From Singulisphaera sp. (GTDB lineage Bacteria; Planctomycetota; Planctomycetia; Isosphaerales; Isosphaeraceae), in contig DAIDJG010000050.1 in NCBI GenBank assembly GCA_027451445.1, positions 1-58,079 of the forward strand: a stretch of 58,079 nt of DNA, in the 5' to 3' direction. Of this stretch, positions 35,548 to 47,300 are shown one piece after another. The notes under the pieces were generated by a model that made no database searches, was not told the origin of the DNA, and saw only the letters and a program-made list of their open reading frames with translations. Each line of letters starts with the position of its first letter. Positions within the stretch are counted from its first letter, which is position 1. The position numbers were made by a program, and so were the translations under genes.

Positions 35548-37794
35548 TTAGTGATTGTAGAGGTACTCTTTGGTGTTAATGAGCGCCCACAGAAGATCTT
35601 CGTAGGCGTCCCGTTTGGCCCTGGCGGGGTCGAGCGGTTTGCCTTGCGGGTCGACGCGCGGCCGGGTGATGTAAGCCTCGGCCACTTTCAACTCCTCAGC
35701 GCTGGGCTCCCGGCAGTAGGCTGCCAGGTAGAGCTCGCGCACCTTCTCCGCCTCGGGCTGGGTCGACTTCGCGAGCTGGTCGGCCCGGCCGCCGGCAGTG
35801 CTGAGCTTGGCCCGAACATCCCCGGCGTTCATCAGGTGCAGGCTCTGCGCGAGGCTCGGCGACTGGACCCGCTCGCATTCGCAGACGCTTGCCCCTTCGG
35901 GCCGGCCGAACACCTTCAGGAACGGAGAACTGCGGTTGTAGCTGTTGTCCGGCAATGCGATCGCTCGGGTGCCCGGCGGCAGGTCGGCGAAGTCGGTCCG
36001 GGCACCGGTGAGCTGGTCGAGCGCGTCGAGCATCACCTCGGCCTGCAAGCGCTTCGGGTAGTAGTGAGAGAAGTTCTGGCGATCGACCGCGTTGTAGGCG
36101 TTGGGGATCGCGCTCAACTGGTAGGTGTTCGACTGGACGATCACGCGGATCACGGCCTTGAGGTCGTAGCCGCTGGCAGTAAAGTGATTCGCGAGCGCGT
36201 CGAGCAGCTCGGGGTTCGTGGCCGGATTGGTTTCGCGGATGTCGTCCTCGGGCTCGACGAGGCCCCGCTTGAAGAAGTGCTTCCAGTAGCGGTTCACCAG
36301 CGACTTGGCAAAGAACGGGTTCGACTTGTCGCCCATCCAGTCGGCCAGCTTCAGACGCGGATCTTCGTCCGGGGCAATCGTTAGGGTCTCTCCTCCGAGG
36401 ACGGCGGGTTTGACTGGGAGCTTCGTCTTCTTGTTCTCCAACTGGGCCATCCCACGCTTGTGGAAGATCACATCCTCGCCTCGCGTGGCCGTCGGCTTGC
36501 GCCCGACCCGGCTGAAGAAGGCACCCAGGCTGTAGTAATCCTTCTGACTCCAGCGCTCGAAAGGATGGTGGTGGCACTGGGCGCACTGCATGCGCACGCC
36601 GAGGAAGAGCTGCGCGACATCTTCGAGCTGCTGCTGCGGCTCGAGCACACGCTTGTACCACGCGACGGCCGGGTTGTCGCCAATCGTGCCCGTCGCCGCC
36701 AGCAGCTCACGGACCATCTGGTCGTAGGGCTTGTTCGCGAGCAGGCCGTCGCGTACCCAGGAGTGGAAGGCGAAGTTCGACGTAATATCGCTCGTATCAT
36801 CGCGCTTGTTCCGCAGGATCGCCGTCCACTTGCCCGCGAAGTAATCGGCATAGTCGGGACTGGTCAGCAGCGACTCGATCAGTTTATCGCGCTTGTCGGA
36901 CTCGGTGTTCGCGAGGAACGCCTTCGTCTCTTCGACCGTGGGTAGGCGGCCGGCGATGTCCAGCGAGACCCTGCGCAGGAAGGTTGCATCGTCGCAGACG
37001 GGTGACGGCGGTACGCCGACCTGCTTCAAATTCGCGAACACGAGCGCATCAATGAAGTTCTTCTCCGCGGGCATCTCGACAACGGGAGCGCCCAGCGGAA
37101 TCGACGCGATGTAAACCGACACCATCCCTTGATAACGCACCATCACGGCCACGTTGCCAGGTACATCGAGGATCTTGACGAGGCCGTCCTCGCCAGCCTC
37201 CGCCATCGCCTTGTCGTTGGGCTCGTAGAGCGCCATGCGGGTGACGTCGCGCGTGCCGCCGTCGGAATAATGGGCCAGCACCTTGAGCTGCTGCTCGCTA
37301 CGGCGACTCATCACATTCCGCTTCGGCTGTACCTCGATCGACGCGAGCGTGGGGTCGGTCTCCTGACCGTACGGCATCCCGTCGCTGATCCAGCGGGTGA
37401 GCTGCTTGTAACCTTCGGAGCTGGGGTCGAGCCGCTTGCCGCCGCCGTGGGGGACCGTGTTCGACGCCTTCAGGAGTAGCAGGCTCTGCTCCGGCGCCGC
37501 GGGGAAGACCCGCCGGCCGTGCCCCTCGCGGACGATGTGCTCGTAGTCTTCCTGCGGCTCAAACCCCAGCAGCGAGAGTCGAAAGCCGTTCTGCCCATTG
37601 CCCGCTTTCGCGTGACAACCACCGGAGTTGCACGAGGCCTTTGTCAGGATGGGCACCACGTCGTTGACGAATCCGAGCGGGCGCGCGGACTCGTCAGCAA
37701 AGCCGTGTGCTGCGCACAGAAACAGGGCCATCCCAAAGGCAAGAGCGGTATGTGCAGCGTTTCGCAATCGGGCGCACCGGCAAGGGGTCGGCAT
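35548..37794 (-). CDS. DUF1549/DUF1553 cytochrome-like protein (cassette copy A)
   Basis: 748 aa from ATG 37794, which has GGGAG 6 nt upstream and opens a basic signal peptide (CRCARLRNAAHTALAFGMALFLCAAHG split around the core). In-frame starts up to 37956 lack support. The N-terminal domain has the C-x4-CH motif (Cys55, Cys60, His61 in CNSGGCHAK), then a beta/Ig-like segment (IEVQPKRNVMSRRSEQQLKVLAHYSDG). DUF1549 carries canonical CAQCH at 404-408, followed by DUF1553 (FAKSLVNRYWKHFFKRGLVEPEDD; RQNFSHYYPKRLQAE). It lies between DUF1501 and PPC genes like its paralogue at 26368-28548. Predicted periplasmic heme protein, role unknown. Confidence 0.93.
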   Translation of the reverse strand: MPTPCRCARLRNAAHTALAFGMALFLCAAHGFADESARPLGFVNDVVPILTKASCNSGGCHAKAGNGQNGFRLSLLGFEPQEDYEHIVREGHGRRVFPAAPEQSLLLLKASNTVPHGGGKRLDPSSEGYKQLTRWISDGMPYGQETDPTLASIEVQPKRNVMSRRSEQQLKVLAHYSDGGTRDVTRMALYEPNDKAMAEAGEDGLVKILDVPGNVAVMVRYQGMVSVYIASIPLGAPVVEMPAEKNFIDALVFANLKQVGVPPSPVCDDATFLRRVSLDIAGRLPTVEETKAFLANTESDKRDKLIESLLTSPDYADYFAGKWTAILRNKRDDTSDITSNFAFHSWVRDGLLANKPYDQMVRELLAATGTIGDNPAVAWYKRVLEPQQQLEDVAQLFLGVRMQCAQCHHHPFERWSQKDYYSLGAFFSRVGRKPTATRGEDVIFHKRGMAQLENKKTKLPVKPAVLGGETLTIAPDEDPRLKLADWMGDKSNPFFAKSLVNRYWKHFFKRGLVEPEDDIRETNPATNPELLDALANHFTASGYDLKAVIRVIVQSNTYQLSAIPNAYNAVDRQNFSHYYPKRLQAEVMLDALDQLTGARTDFADLPPGTRAIALPDNSYNRSSPFLKVFGRPEGASVCECERVQSPSLAQSLHLMNAGDVRAKLSTAGGRADQLAKSTQPEAEKVRELYLAAYCREPSAEELKVAEAYITRPRVDPQGKPLDPARAKRDAYEDLLWALINTKEYLYNH

Positions 37795-38002
37795 GGTGGG
37801 CTCCCGGATTTCCAGCATCGTCGGGGTGGGAATGCGAGCGCGGAGGGAACTTTCGGTCAGGCAGGCGGGACGTAGCGAATCGAGCTCAGGGGTGTGTCGG
37901 TCACTCTTTGAGTCATCGGCCATCCCCAGAGAGACCATCCACAATAAGTTTAACATCGGAGGCCGACAAGACTGGGGGCAGTTTTTGCAACGATCTGAGG
38001 CC

Positions 38003-38023
38003 GGGCGAGTGGTTCACTCGCCC
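38003..38023 (-). terminator. Perfect 9-bp hairpin downstream of DUF1501 gene
   Basis: GGGCGAGTG (38003-38011) and CACTCGCCC (38015-38023) pair perfectly around GTT. It lies 18 bp past the stop of the minus-strand DUF1501 gene and about 210 bp before the next gene start, suggesting that the cassette A genes may be partly separated transcriptionally. No T-run is evident. Confidence 0.5.
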
Positions 38024-38040
38024 TCCTCGATCCATGTCGA

Positions 38041-39375
38041 TCAGACCAGCAGTTCGTCGAGGACGCGGCCGTTGGCGTTGACCTTGAAGGGCCGGCCGTC
38101 AGGCGCGGTGTAGAGGGTGTCGAGCGGGATACCCAGTTGATGATAGAGCGTTGCGGCGATGTCTTCGACCTGGATCATCGGGCTGGCGGGCTGCTCGGCG
38201 TACTGGTCGCTCTTGCCGATCACCTGACCCGTCTTGATGCCGCCGCCGCCAATGCCGAAGACGGTCGAGCCGGCCCAGTGGTCGCGGCCGGCCGCCGAGT
38301 TGATCTTGGGCGTGCGGCCGAAGTCGCCCATCCAGAGGACGATCGTGCTGTCGAGCAGACCGCGCTCCTGGAGATCGACGAGCAAGGTCGCGTAACCCGG
38401 GTCGAGCTTGGGCAGCAGGTGATCCTTGAGACTCGTGAAGTTCTGGGCGTGGGTGTCCCAGCCGCCGTACGAAACATTGACAAACCGCACTCCGGCCTCG
38501 ACCAGCCGCCGTGCCAGCAGGCACGACTGACCGAAGATGTTTCGGCCGTAACGATCACGCAGTTTCGGGTCTTCCTTCGAGAGATCGAACGCCTGCTTCG
38601 CCTGGGGCGACGTCACGATGCCGAACGCCTTCTCATAGAACCGGTCCATGGCCCCAACGTCGCTCACCTGGGCCTCAACCCGAGCTTGCCAGTGGTCGAA
38701 CCGATCGAGCATTCGCTTGCGCCGGGAGAAGCGGTTGACCGTGATATCGCCCGGCAGCGCGATGCCATCGATGTTGAACTGCGGCGCGTTGGGATCCTCG
38801 GCCACGATGAACGGGTTGTGCTCGTTCCCGAGGTAACCCGCCAGCCCGCCCCCGGACTTCTGGTCGACGGCGGACCCAAGCTGGATGTAGGGAGGCATCC
38901 CGCGCCGATAACCCAGTTCCTTCGCCACGACCGACCCATATGAGGGATACACCGTCGTGGGCGTCCAGCGCCAGCCCGAGAGCATGTAGGCGTCGGCGAT
39001 CCCGTGGCCCGCGTTATAGCAATAGCCGGAGCGGATAATCGAAAACTTGTCGAGGTTTCGCGCCAGGTTGGGCATGTGCTCGCAGATCTGCACACCCGGC
39101 AGCACAGTCGGAATCACCCCGAACTCGCCCCGGATCTCCGCTGGTGCGTTGGGTTTGGGGTCGAGCGTGTCGATGTGGCTGGCTCCGCCTTGCATCCACA
39201 TCACGATCACGCTGCGCTTCTCGTGCTTCTTCGGCTCCGCCGCGCTGGCCTCGCTCTCCATCCGGAGCACCGCCGGGAGCGAAAGCCCCGCTAGCCCAAG
39301 TCCTCCGATTCGGAGCACTTCGCGTCGGGAGATACCATCGCAGTTACGCGTCCGGCCTCGGATGAGCTCGTACAT
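38041..39375 (-). CDS. DUF1501 Tat-exported protein (cassette copy A)
   Basis: 444 aa from ATG 39375. Tat signal ISRREVLRIGGLGLAGLSLP; DUF1501 motifs MWMQGGASHIDTLDPKP, CYNAGHGIADAYMLSGWRW, IVLWMGDFGRTPKINS, GRDHWAGSTVFGIGGGG and IAATLYHQLGIP. The open frame to 39513 adds an Arg/Pro-rich stretch with no function for export. The ribosome-binding site is weak (GAAG). First gene of the 15-kb minus-strand series and of cassette A; the gap to the DUF1549/DUF1553 gene (about 250 bp) is much wider than in cassette B (36 bp) and holds a hairpin. Biochemical role unknown. Confidence 0.92.
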   Translation of the reverse strand: MYELIRGRTRNCDGISRREVLRIGGLGLAGLSLPAVLRMESEASAAEPKKHEKRSVIVMWMQGGASHIDTLDPKPNAPAEIRGEFGVIPTVLPGVQICEHMPNLARNLDKFSIIRSGYCYNAGHGIADAYMLSGWRWTPTTVYPSYGSVVAKELGYRRGMPPYIQLGSAVDQKSGGGLAGYLGNEHNPFIVAEDPNAPQFNIDGIALPGDITVNRFSRRKRMLDRFDHWQARVEAQVSDVGAMDRFYEKAFGIVTSPQAKQAFDLSKEDPKLRDRYGRNIFGQSCLLARRLVEAGVRFVNVSYGGWDTHAQNFTSLKDHLLPKLDPGYATLLVDLQERGLLDSTIVLWMGDFGRTPKINSAAGRDHWAGSTVFGIGGGGIKTGQVIGKSDQYAEQPASPMIQVEDIAATLYHQLGIPLDTLYTAPDGRPFKVNANGRVLDELLV

Positions 39376-39698
39376 GGTCTTCGCACTCGGAAGCCTAGGG
39401 GGGGGATCGGTCCTAGCGGACGGCCTCAATCGTTTGTCGAGAGGGTGAGCGGGCACCCAGGCGGGGACAAACGGTATTTGAGAACGGCGCACCCTGTTAA
39501 ACAAATTATCCACGGTTTTTGGACAGGATGCAAGCGGAAGGTTGGGAACGATGTTTTGCGAGCAGTCAACATGGGGTTCTCATGGAGAGCTCGCGACACC
39601 GAGGCGGAGGGTGGTGGGTGACTTTGCCGGATTGAGCGTCCGTGCGTTCGTCCTTTGGGATTGTGCAGCGGTCCAACCTGGCTCCGGTTGGGTTAGGC
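39376..39698. other. Intergenic region with a terminator-like hairpin
   Basis: Separates the DUF1501 gene from the Rpn-like gene, both minus strand. CCAACC (39673-39678) pairs with GGTTGG (39686-39691) just after the Rpn-like stop and is a plausible terminator. The remainder should contain the promoter of the large minus-strand series; none was identifiable. No coding frame is credible. Confidence 0.45.
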
Positions 39699-40577
39699 TC
39701 AGACCTTCGGCTCGACGGCCAGGAGTTCGTCCCAGGTTGAAACGGCGAGTAGTCGAATCCCAAGCGCCTCCAGTTGCTCCAGATCCTTTATCGCTTCGAG
39801 CCTGGCCTCGTTCTCGGGGGTGATCGGGCCAAACTTGAACGTCCCCTGCGCGATGATCATTGTGCGCGCCTCGAAGATCCGGCACCCTTTGACCACCCAC
39901 GGTTTGGCGGATGAATAGTCGAGGATCTTCGGGTTGAATACGTCGAACATCACGCGGGCTCCCTGGAAGAGGTCGTCGATCAGTTTGTCCTCGAATCGCA
40001 GACCGGCGAGGATTCGCGCTGACGCCATCAGTTGATCGGCCCTCGACGGTGGCACTTCGGTTTGCAGGCGTTGCCCGATGCGCTCCACAACCGAGCGAGC
40101 CGCGTTGGGAGACACGTCAGCGATGAGAGCGAGCGGCAGAAGACTGACCGGACCGTTTAGGACCCATTCTACAGGCTGTTGCCAGGCCCGGACCACCGCG
40201 AATCGAAATTCGTGGATCGCACGGCCGTCGGGAAGTTGAAGATCGAGTCGCCCCGATAACGACGGGCCATCCGCCTCCGGCCGCAACAGGACGGCCACGC
40301 TCCACACGCGGGCGTCGTGCCGGTAGTCAAGTAAAACATTATACCGCAGCGGCCGGCGCGGAAGTGTCGCGTCTGCAGATGACTGCATTTCGACGTGGAC
40401 CAAGTAGGGATTGGGGCCGCCGACCCGATAAACCTGGTCGGCCTCGGCGGTGACCGTTGAGAGGTCGGCGTCGATCACGTCGACCGGCCCCGTAGGATGG
40501 AGTCCGAGATAGGCGAGCAGTGTGGCGGGATCCGCTTGAAATAACTCCTTGGTCGTCGCGTCATACGATTTCGCCAT
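39699..40577 (-). CDS. Rpn/PD-(D/E)XK-like nuclease-family protein
   Basis: 292 aa. The N-terminal third resembles the Rpn/YhgA-like transposase-nuclease family: KSYDATTKELFQADPATLLAYLGL, then VDVIDADLSTVTAEADQVYRV (acidic residues) and YLVHVEMQSSAD, in which E-x-Q takes the place of the PD-(D/E)XK E-x-K. The next strand is VWSVAVLLRPEAD. The C-terminus contains helical segments ending ALGIRLLAVSTWDELL. Planctomycetes often hold many paralogues of such proteins, sometimes tied to recombination. Catalytic activity is uncertain given the glutamine variant. Stands alone. Confidence 0.78.
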   Translation of the reverse strand: MAKSYDATTKELFQADPATLLAYLGLHPTGPVDVIDADLSTVTAEADQVYRVGGPNPYLVHVEMQSSADATLPRRPLRYNVLLDYRHDARVWSVAVLLRPEADGPSLSGRLDLQLPDGRAIHEFRFAVVRAWQQPVEWVLNGPVSLLPLALIADVSPNAARSVVERIGQRLQTEVPPSRADQLMASARILAGLRFEDKLIDDLFQGARVMFDVFNPKILDYSSAKPWVVKGCRIFEARTMIIAQGTFKFGPITPENEARLEAIKDLEQLEALGIRLLAVSTWDELLAVEPKV

Positions 40578-40846
40578 CCTCGGCTTACTCCGACAGAGAT
40601 TTGCGACGAAGCATTCGCGCCACCGGCCGCGTCGGCGTCGATCTCCGAAAACTTGATTTCCGTCAACTCACGTCCGCGAACTCACCGTCGGACCCGTCGA
40701 GAACGGTGGTCAGCCGGCGGATCGATGCCGTTATGCAATCCCGAGTGACCGACCATCTCCAGGCCGAGTGAGCGGCGCAGGAAAGGGGCGGAGGTCAGAC
40801 GTCGGTGTGGGACTGGCCGGCTCCCCGAGTTGCCAATGCGACCGGC

Positions 40847-41359
40847 CTACGCTTCGGGCGTTTCGACCAACAGGGAAGCGACAGCGAGATAAGAGTCCTC
40901 CTCGCTGAACTCGAACGAGACGATCAAGCGGCGGATCGATGCAAAATGCGCATCTTTTCGGGCGATCAATGCCTCGACCATCGAGAGAAAGTCGGCCTTC
41001 AAGTCGACAGCGTCGGGTGGGAGTATCCCGGAGAGCCCATCGCGAAGTTCGGCCTGCCGGCGCTCGACAGGAAAAAGGGCGGCATTCCATGCGATGACCC
41101 CAATGTCGAGAAGCATCCGATAGGTGGCCTTGCTTTTTAGAAAGCCCACGTATGGCTCGACGAATTCCTTGAGGACCTCGGACATCTTTTCCTGCCCAGG
41201 TGGCGTAACCCGGACCTGCTTTCCGGCGAAGGCGCCCAGTTCCATTTTGTGCCGGAATGACTCGCTCGGCGCACCAGCCCGCATTTGCTTCCGGAGGTCC
41301 TTCTGGGCTCTTCGTGATGCCATGGCGAGTCTCCGCACGGTTCGTCCTGAGTTGTCCAT
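40847..41359 (-). CDS. Hypothetical helical protein (170 aa)
   Basis: No family recognised. The basic N-terminus (RRAQKDLRKQMRAG) is followed by a mainly helical, soluble region with acidic and hydrophobic heptads (MSEVLKEFVEPYVGFLKSK, LLDIGVIAWNAALFP, FLSMVEALIARKDAHFASI). No signal peptide, membrane segment or catalytic motif is evident. ATG 41359 has GGGGG upstream; a further Met (MASRRAQ) 12 codons in is an alternative start. It has its own short flanking spacers, so it is likely monocistronic. Codon use resembles the neighbours. Confidence 0.65.
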   Translation of the reverse strand: MDNSGRTVRRLAMASRRAQKDLRKQMRAGAPSESFRHKMELGAFAGKQVRVTPPGQEKMSEVLKEFVEPYVGFLKSKATYRMLLDIGVIAWNAALFPVERRQAELRDGLSGILPPDAVDLKADFLSMVEALIARKDAHFASIRRLIVSFEFSEEDSYLAVASLLVETPEA

Positions 41360-41578
41360 CAACCCCCTTCATTGTGTCGGCGGGTTGTGAAACGTTCAAG
41401 CCGCGAAGCGACCCGAGAGATTTCTGCTCCCGATCAACTTGAGGGGGCTAACACCATTCTGTCTCACAGGCGATAATGCCACCGCGTGACTCGTCGATCG
41501 CGTCGCCCAGTGCCCGGGCGACACGCTTATTGAGTCTAAGGGATTCGAGACTCGACCGGTGACGATTGGAGCCCAACC

Positions 41579-43219
<1,641 letters not shown>

Positions 43220-43249
43220 ACCATCGGCTCTCGGAAAGGAGTGTGCGTT

Positions 43250-44269
43250 GTGCAAATCGGCATGATCGGCCTGGGACGAATGGGCTCCAACATGGTCCGC
43301 CGCCTGCTACGGGGGGGCCATGAGTGCGTCGCTTACGACACGCATCCCGACGCCGTGCAGGGTGTCGTCAAGGAGGGAGCCGTCGGGGCCTCAACGCTCG
43401 ACGAGCTCGCGGCCAAGCTCGAGAAACCGCGCGCAATCTGGCTGATGGTACCCGCCGCGGTGGTCGACCCAACGATCAACGACCTCGCGTCTCGGCTCGA
43501 CGCCGGCGACATCGTGATCGACGGCGGCAACTCCTACTACATCGACGACATTCGCCGCGGCCAGGAGCTTCGCTCCAAGGGGCTCCACTATGTGGACGTC
43601 GGCACGAGCGGGGGGGTTTGGGGCCTGGATCGGGGCTATTGCATGATGATCGGCGGCGAGGCCGACGTCGTCCGGCATCTCGATCCGATCTTCGTCACGC
43701 TCGCCCCTGGAGTCGCCGCTGCGCCCCGCATCGAGGCCCGAGCCAAGACGGGCGGAACGGCCGAGCAGGGCTATCTTCATTGCGGGCCGAACGGGGCAGG
43801 GCACTTCGTCAAGATGGTCCACAACGGCATCGAATACGGCGTGATGGCCGCGTATGCCGAGGGGATTGGGATTCTCCGGCACGCGAACGTCGGCAAGCAG
43901 CAGGAAGCCGCCAGCCCCGAGACCACGCCCCTGCGCGAGCCCGAACACTACCAGTATGACCTCAACCTGGCGGACATTGCCGAAGTCTGGCGCCGGGGGA
44001 GCGTCATCTCGTCGTGGCTACTCGACCTCACCGCCACGGCCTTGCTCGCGGATCCGGACATGGCGAAGTTCGCGGGGAGAGTCTCCGATTCGGGCGAAGG
44101 GCGCTGGACGATCAAGGCCGCGATTGATGAAGCGTTTCCGGCTCATGTGCTTACGGCCGCACTCTTCGAACGGTTCAGCTCCCGGGGCGAGGCCGACTTT
44201 GCCGACAAGCTGCTGTCGGCGATGCGGTTCCAGTTCGGCGGGCACCACGAGATTCCGCAGCAGAAGTGA
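43250..44269 (+). CDS. gnd: 6-phosphogluconate dehydrogenase, short decarboxylating type
   Basis: 339 aa, the length of the short (NAD-preferring or YqeC/GntZ-like) class rather than the ~470-aa classical enzyme. Converts 6-phosphogluconate to ribulose-5-phosphate, CO2 and NAD(P)H. Rossmann motif [24 protein letters not shown]; substrate motif [12 protein letters not shown]; catalytic Lys/Asn in [15 protein letters not shown]-terminal helical domain [19 protein letters not shown] 43250 is chosen because AAAGGAG is about 9 nt upstream; an earlier GTG at 43241 abuts that site. It lies 30 bp after pgi and is probably co-transcribed. Confidence 0.95.
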   Translation: MQIGMIGLGRMGSNMVRRLLRGGHECVAYDTHPDAVQGVVKEGAVGASTLDELAAKLEKPRAIWLMVPAAVVDPTINDLASRLDAGDIVIDGGNSYYIDDIRRGQELRSKGLHYVDVGTSGGVWGLDRGYCMMIGGEADVVRHLDPIFVTLAPGVAAAPRIEARAKTGGTAEQGYLHCGPNGAGHFVKMVHNGIEYGVMAAYAEGIGILRHANVGKQQEAASPETTPLREPEHYQYDLNLADIAEVWRRGSVISSWLLDLTATALLADPDMAKFAGRVSDSGEGRWTIKAAIDEAFPAHVLTAALFERFSSRGEADFADKLLSAMRFQFGGHHEIPQQK

Positions 44270-44284
44270 ACACCCTCTCTTGCA

Positions 44285-44335
44285 GGGTGGGCATGGCCGA
44301 CCGATCTTGATACGATCTGGTGGGCAGTGCCCACC
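44285..44335. repeat. GGTGGGCA palindromic repeat
   Basis: GGTGGGCA (44319-44326) and TGCCCACC (44328-44335) form a near-perfect palindrome, preceded by a second GGGTGGGCA at about 44285 and an imperfect ACCGATC/GATCTGGT pairing. From memory, GGTGGGCA-GTGCCCACC recurs between planctomycete genes. Located after gnd, so it may end the pgi-gnd transcript. Confidence 0.6.
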
Positions 44336-44389
44336 TTCAAACGACCCGCCCCCCGATCCCATTCACCGACTCGAACCCGAGCTCTGAAC

Positions 44390-47300
44390 ATGACGCGAGC
44401 CTTCGTCCTTGGCGTCCTTGTGTCCGCAAGTCTCTGCGCAACGACCACGAGCTCCGCCGACGAGCCCTCGTACGACCCGAAACTGGTCGAAGCGCTCATC
44501 GCCGAAGCCAAGGCTTCCGGCGACGCGGCGCGCGGGGCGGAGGTGTTCGTCGATTCCAAGTTCGCGTGTGGGACCTGCCACAAGATCGGCAAGCAGGGTG
44601 GTGAAGTTGGACCCGACCTGACCACGGCCGGGCTCTGCATCAAGCCGGAACAGATCGTTGAGTCGGTCCTCTGGCCGAAGCGGCAGATCAAGGAAGGGTT
44701 CGCCGCCGTCGTAGTGGCGCGCAGTGACGGCAAGGTCATCCAGGGGTACCGCATCACCGAAACCGCCAACGAACTCACGCTCCGCGAGGCCGCCACGGGC
44801 GAACGGATCGCAATCCCGAAGAACGCGATCGAGGAGCTCAAAGAGGCGGGCACGCTCATGCCCGAGGGCCTGGCACAGGCCATGTCCGCCAGCCAGAGGC
44901 GGGACCTCATTCGCTTTCTCATGGGCCTCGGACGCCCAAAGGAGCCCGGAGCCGAATTACTGCTGCAGCACGCCCATGGGCCGGTCTCTTTCCCGTACGA
45001 TCGCGCACCGCTGCACCCCGAATCGACGCCGAACTGGCAGCACAAGGTGAATCGCGACCGGCTCTACGACTTCTACAAGAAGGAGGCCGCGTACTTCATC
45101 AGGCAAACGCCCACGCCCCGGCTCTTGCCGCCATTTCCCGGGCTCGACGGCGGCGGCTTCGGCCACTGGGGGAACCAGGACGAAACGACCTGGGCCGACG
45201 GGCGCTGGAATGAGACCGACCTCGGGAGCGTGCTCTCAGGCGTCTTCCGAGGCGCGGGGGTGACCGTGCCCAAGGGGGTGTGCGTCCGCCTGGGAGAGCA
45301 AGGCGAGCTGGCAGCGTGCTTCAACCCCGAGACACTCTGCTTCGAGGCGCTCTGGCAGGGCGGATTCGTGAACTTCACGAGCGTCCGCCACGGCTTCATG
45401 GACGGACTCCGGATGGTCGGTAAGCCGCTGCCTCGGCCTGCGGGATCGAGGCCGGAACAGCCATTCGTGTACCACGGTTTTTACCGCCATGGGAAGCGGG
45501 TTGTCTTCGCGTACCGGATCGGCGACGTGGAGATGCTCGATGCGCCCTGGGTCGAGAACGGCAAGTTCACTCGCACCGTGACGCTTGCGTCGGAGCATCC
45601 GCTGGCCGAACTGACGCACGGCGGGCCGTCGCAGTGGCCCGGCGCGATCGTTACTAAAGGGACACTCGGCCGGGGCCGCCCGTACGCCATCGACACGATC
45701 GCGCTGCCCTTTGAGAATCCCTGGAAGGCGCTCCTGTTCGTCGGCGACCACGATTTCCTTTCCGATGGGACTGCGCTCGTCGCCACGATGCAAGGCGACG
45801 TCTGGCGCGTCGATGGCCTCGATGAGGGGCTGGCGAACGTGAGCTGGGGACGCTTCGCGTCGGGTCTGCATCATGCGCTCGGATTGGTTGTGGCTGACGG
45901 GCAGGTTTATGTCCTGGGACGCGACCAGATCACGAGGTTGCACGATCTCAACGGCGACGGCGAAGCCGACTTTTATGAATGTTTCAGCAACGCCTACACG
46001 ACCTCACCCGCCGGGCACGACTTTACGTGCGGCCTTCAGCGCGACGCGGAGGGGCGGTTCTACACGGTCTCCGGCAAACAGGGCGTGCTTCGGATCTCGG
46101 CGGACGGGCAGTCGGTCGAGGTGCTCGCGACCGGCTTCCGCAACGCGGACGGCGTGGCGTTGACGCCCGACGGCACGGTGACCGTGCCATCCTCCGAGGG
46201 CGAATGGACGCCGGCGTCGATGGTCGCGGAAGTTCGTCCGGGCGGGCACTACGGGTATGGCGGACCCAAGGACGGGAAGACGCCCGACTTCCCCCTGGTT
46301 TACCTCCCTCGCGGGCTGGACAATTCGAGTGGCAGTCAGGTTGCCGTGAACAGCGACCGTTGGGGGCCGCTCAAGGGCCAGATGGTCCACTTCTCCTACG
46401 GCGCGGGGAACGCGTTTCTGTTGCTTCGCGACAAGGTCGACGACCAGCCCCAGGGGGCCGTCGTCCCCCTTCCGGGCGAGTTCCTGTCGGGAGCGCATCG
46501 AGGACGGTTCAACCCGAAGGACGGGCAACTTTACGTCTCGGGAATGGGCGGATGGGGGACCTACACCATCGCCGACGGATCATTTCAGCGCATGCGCTAC
46601 ACGGGGGACCCGGTCCAGCTTCCCGTCGCGTTTCACGTCCACCAGAACGGGGTCGTGATTACGTTCTCGAGCCCGCTGGACCGGAGCGTGGCCGAGCAGC
46701 CGAAGAACCACTTCGCCCAGGTCTGGAACTATCGCTACGGGGCCGCGTATGGGTCGCTCGAGTTTTCGACCCGGCATCCGGGCACGCCCGGGCACGATCC
46801 GCTGGCGATCGCCTCGGCGCATGTCCTCGACGACGGCCGCTCGCTCTTTCTGGAACTGCCCGACTTGCAGCCCGTCAATCAGCTTCACCTGTACGTAAAG
46901 CCGGACGCGGGTCCGAGTCTGGACCTGTTTGCCACCGTGCACAAGCTCGGCCCTGCGTTCACCGCGTTTCCGGGCTACAAGCCGGTCACCAAAACGATCG
47001 CTGTGCACCCGATGGTTGCTGACCTGGCTCTGGCCGGGCAGACCGTGCCGAACCCCTGGCGCAGGCGGCTCAAGGATGCTCGCCCCGTTACCATCGAGGC
47101 CGGCACCAACCTGACGTTCTCCCCAACCTCCTTCACCGTCCGCGCTGGGGAAACCGTTGCCTTGACGTTCGTTAACCCGGACGTCGTGCCCCATAACTGG
47201 GCTCTGCTTAAGCAGGGTGCTCTAGCGAAGGTCGGCGATCTGGCGAACAAGATGGTTGCGGAGCCTGACGCACTCGTCCGCCATTACGTCCCGAAGAGCG

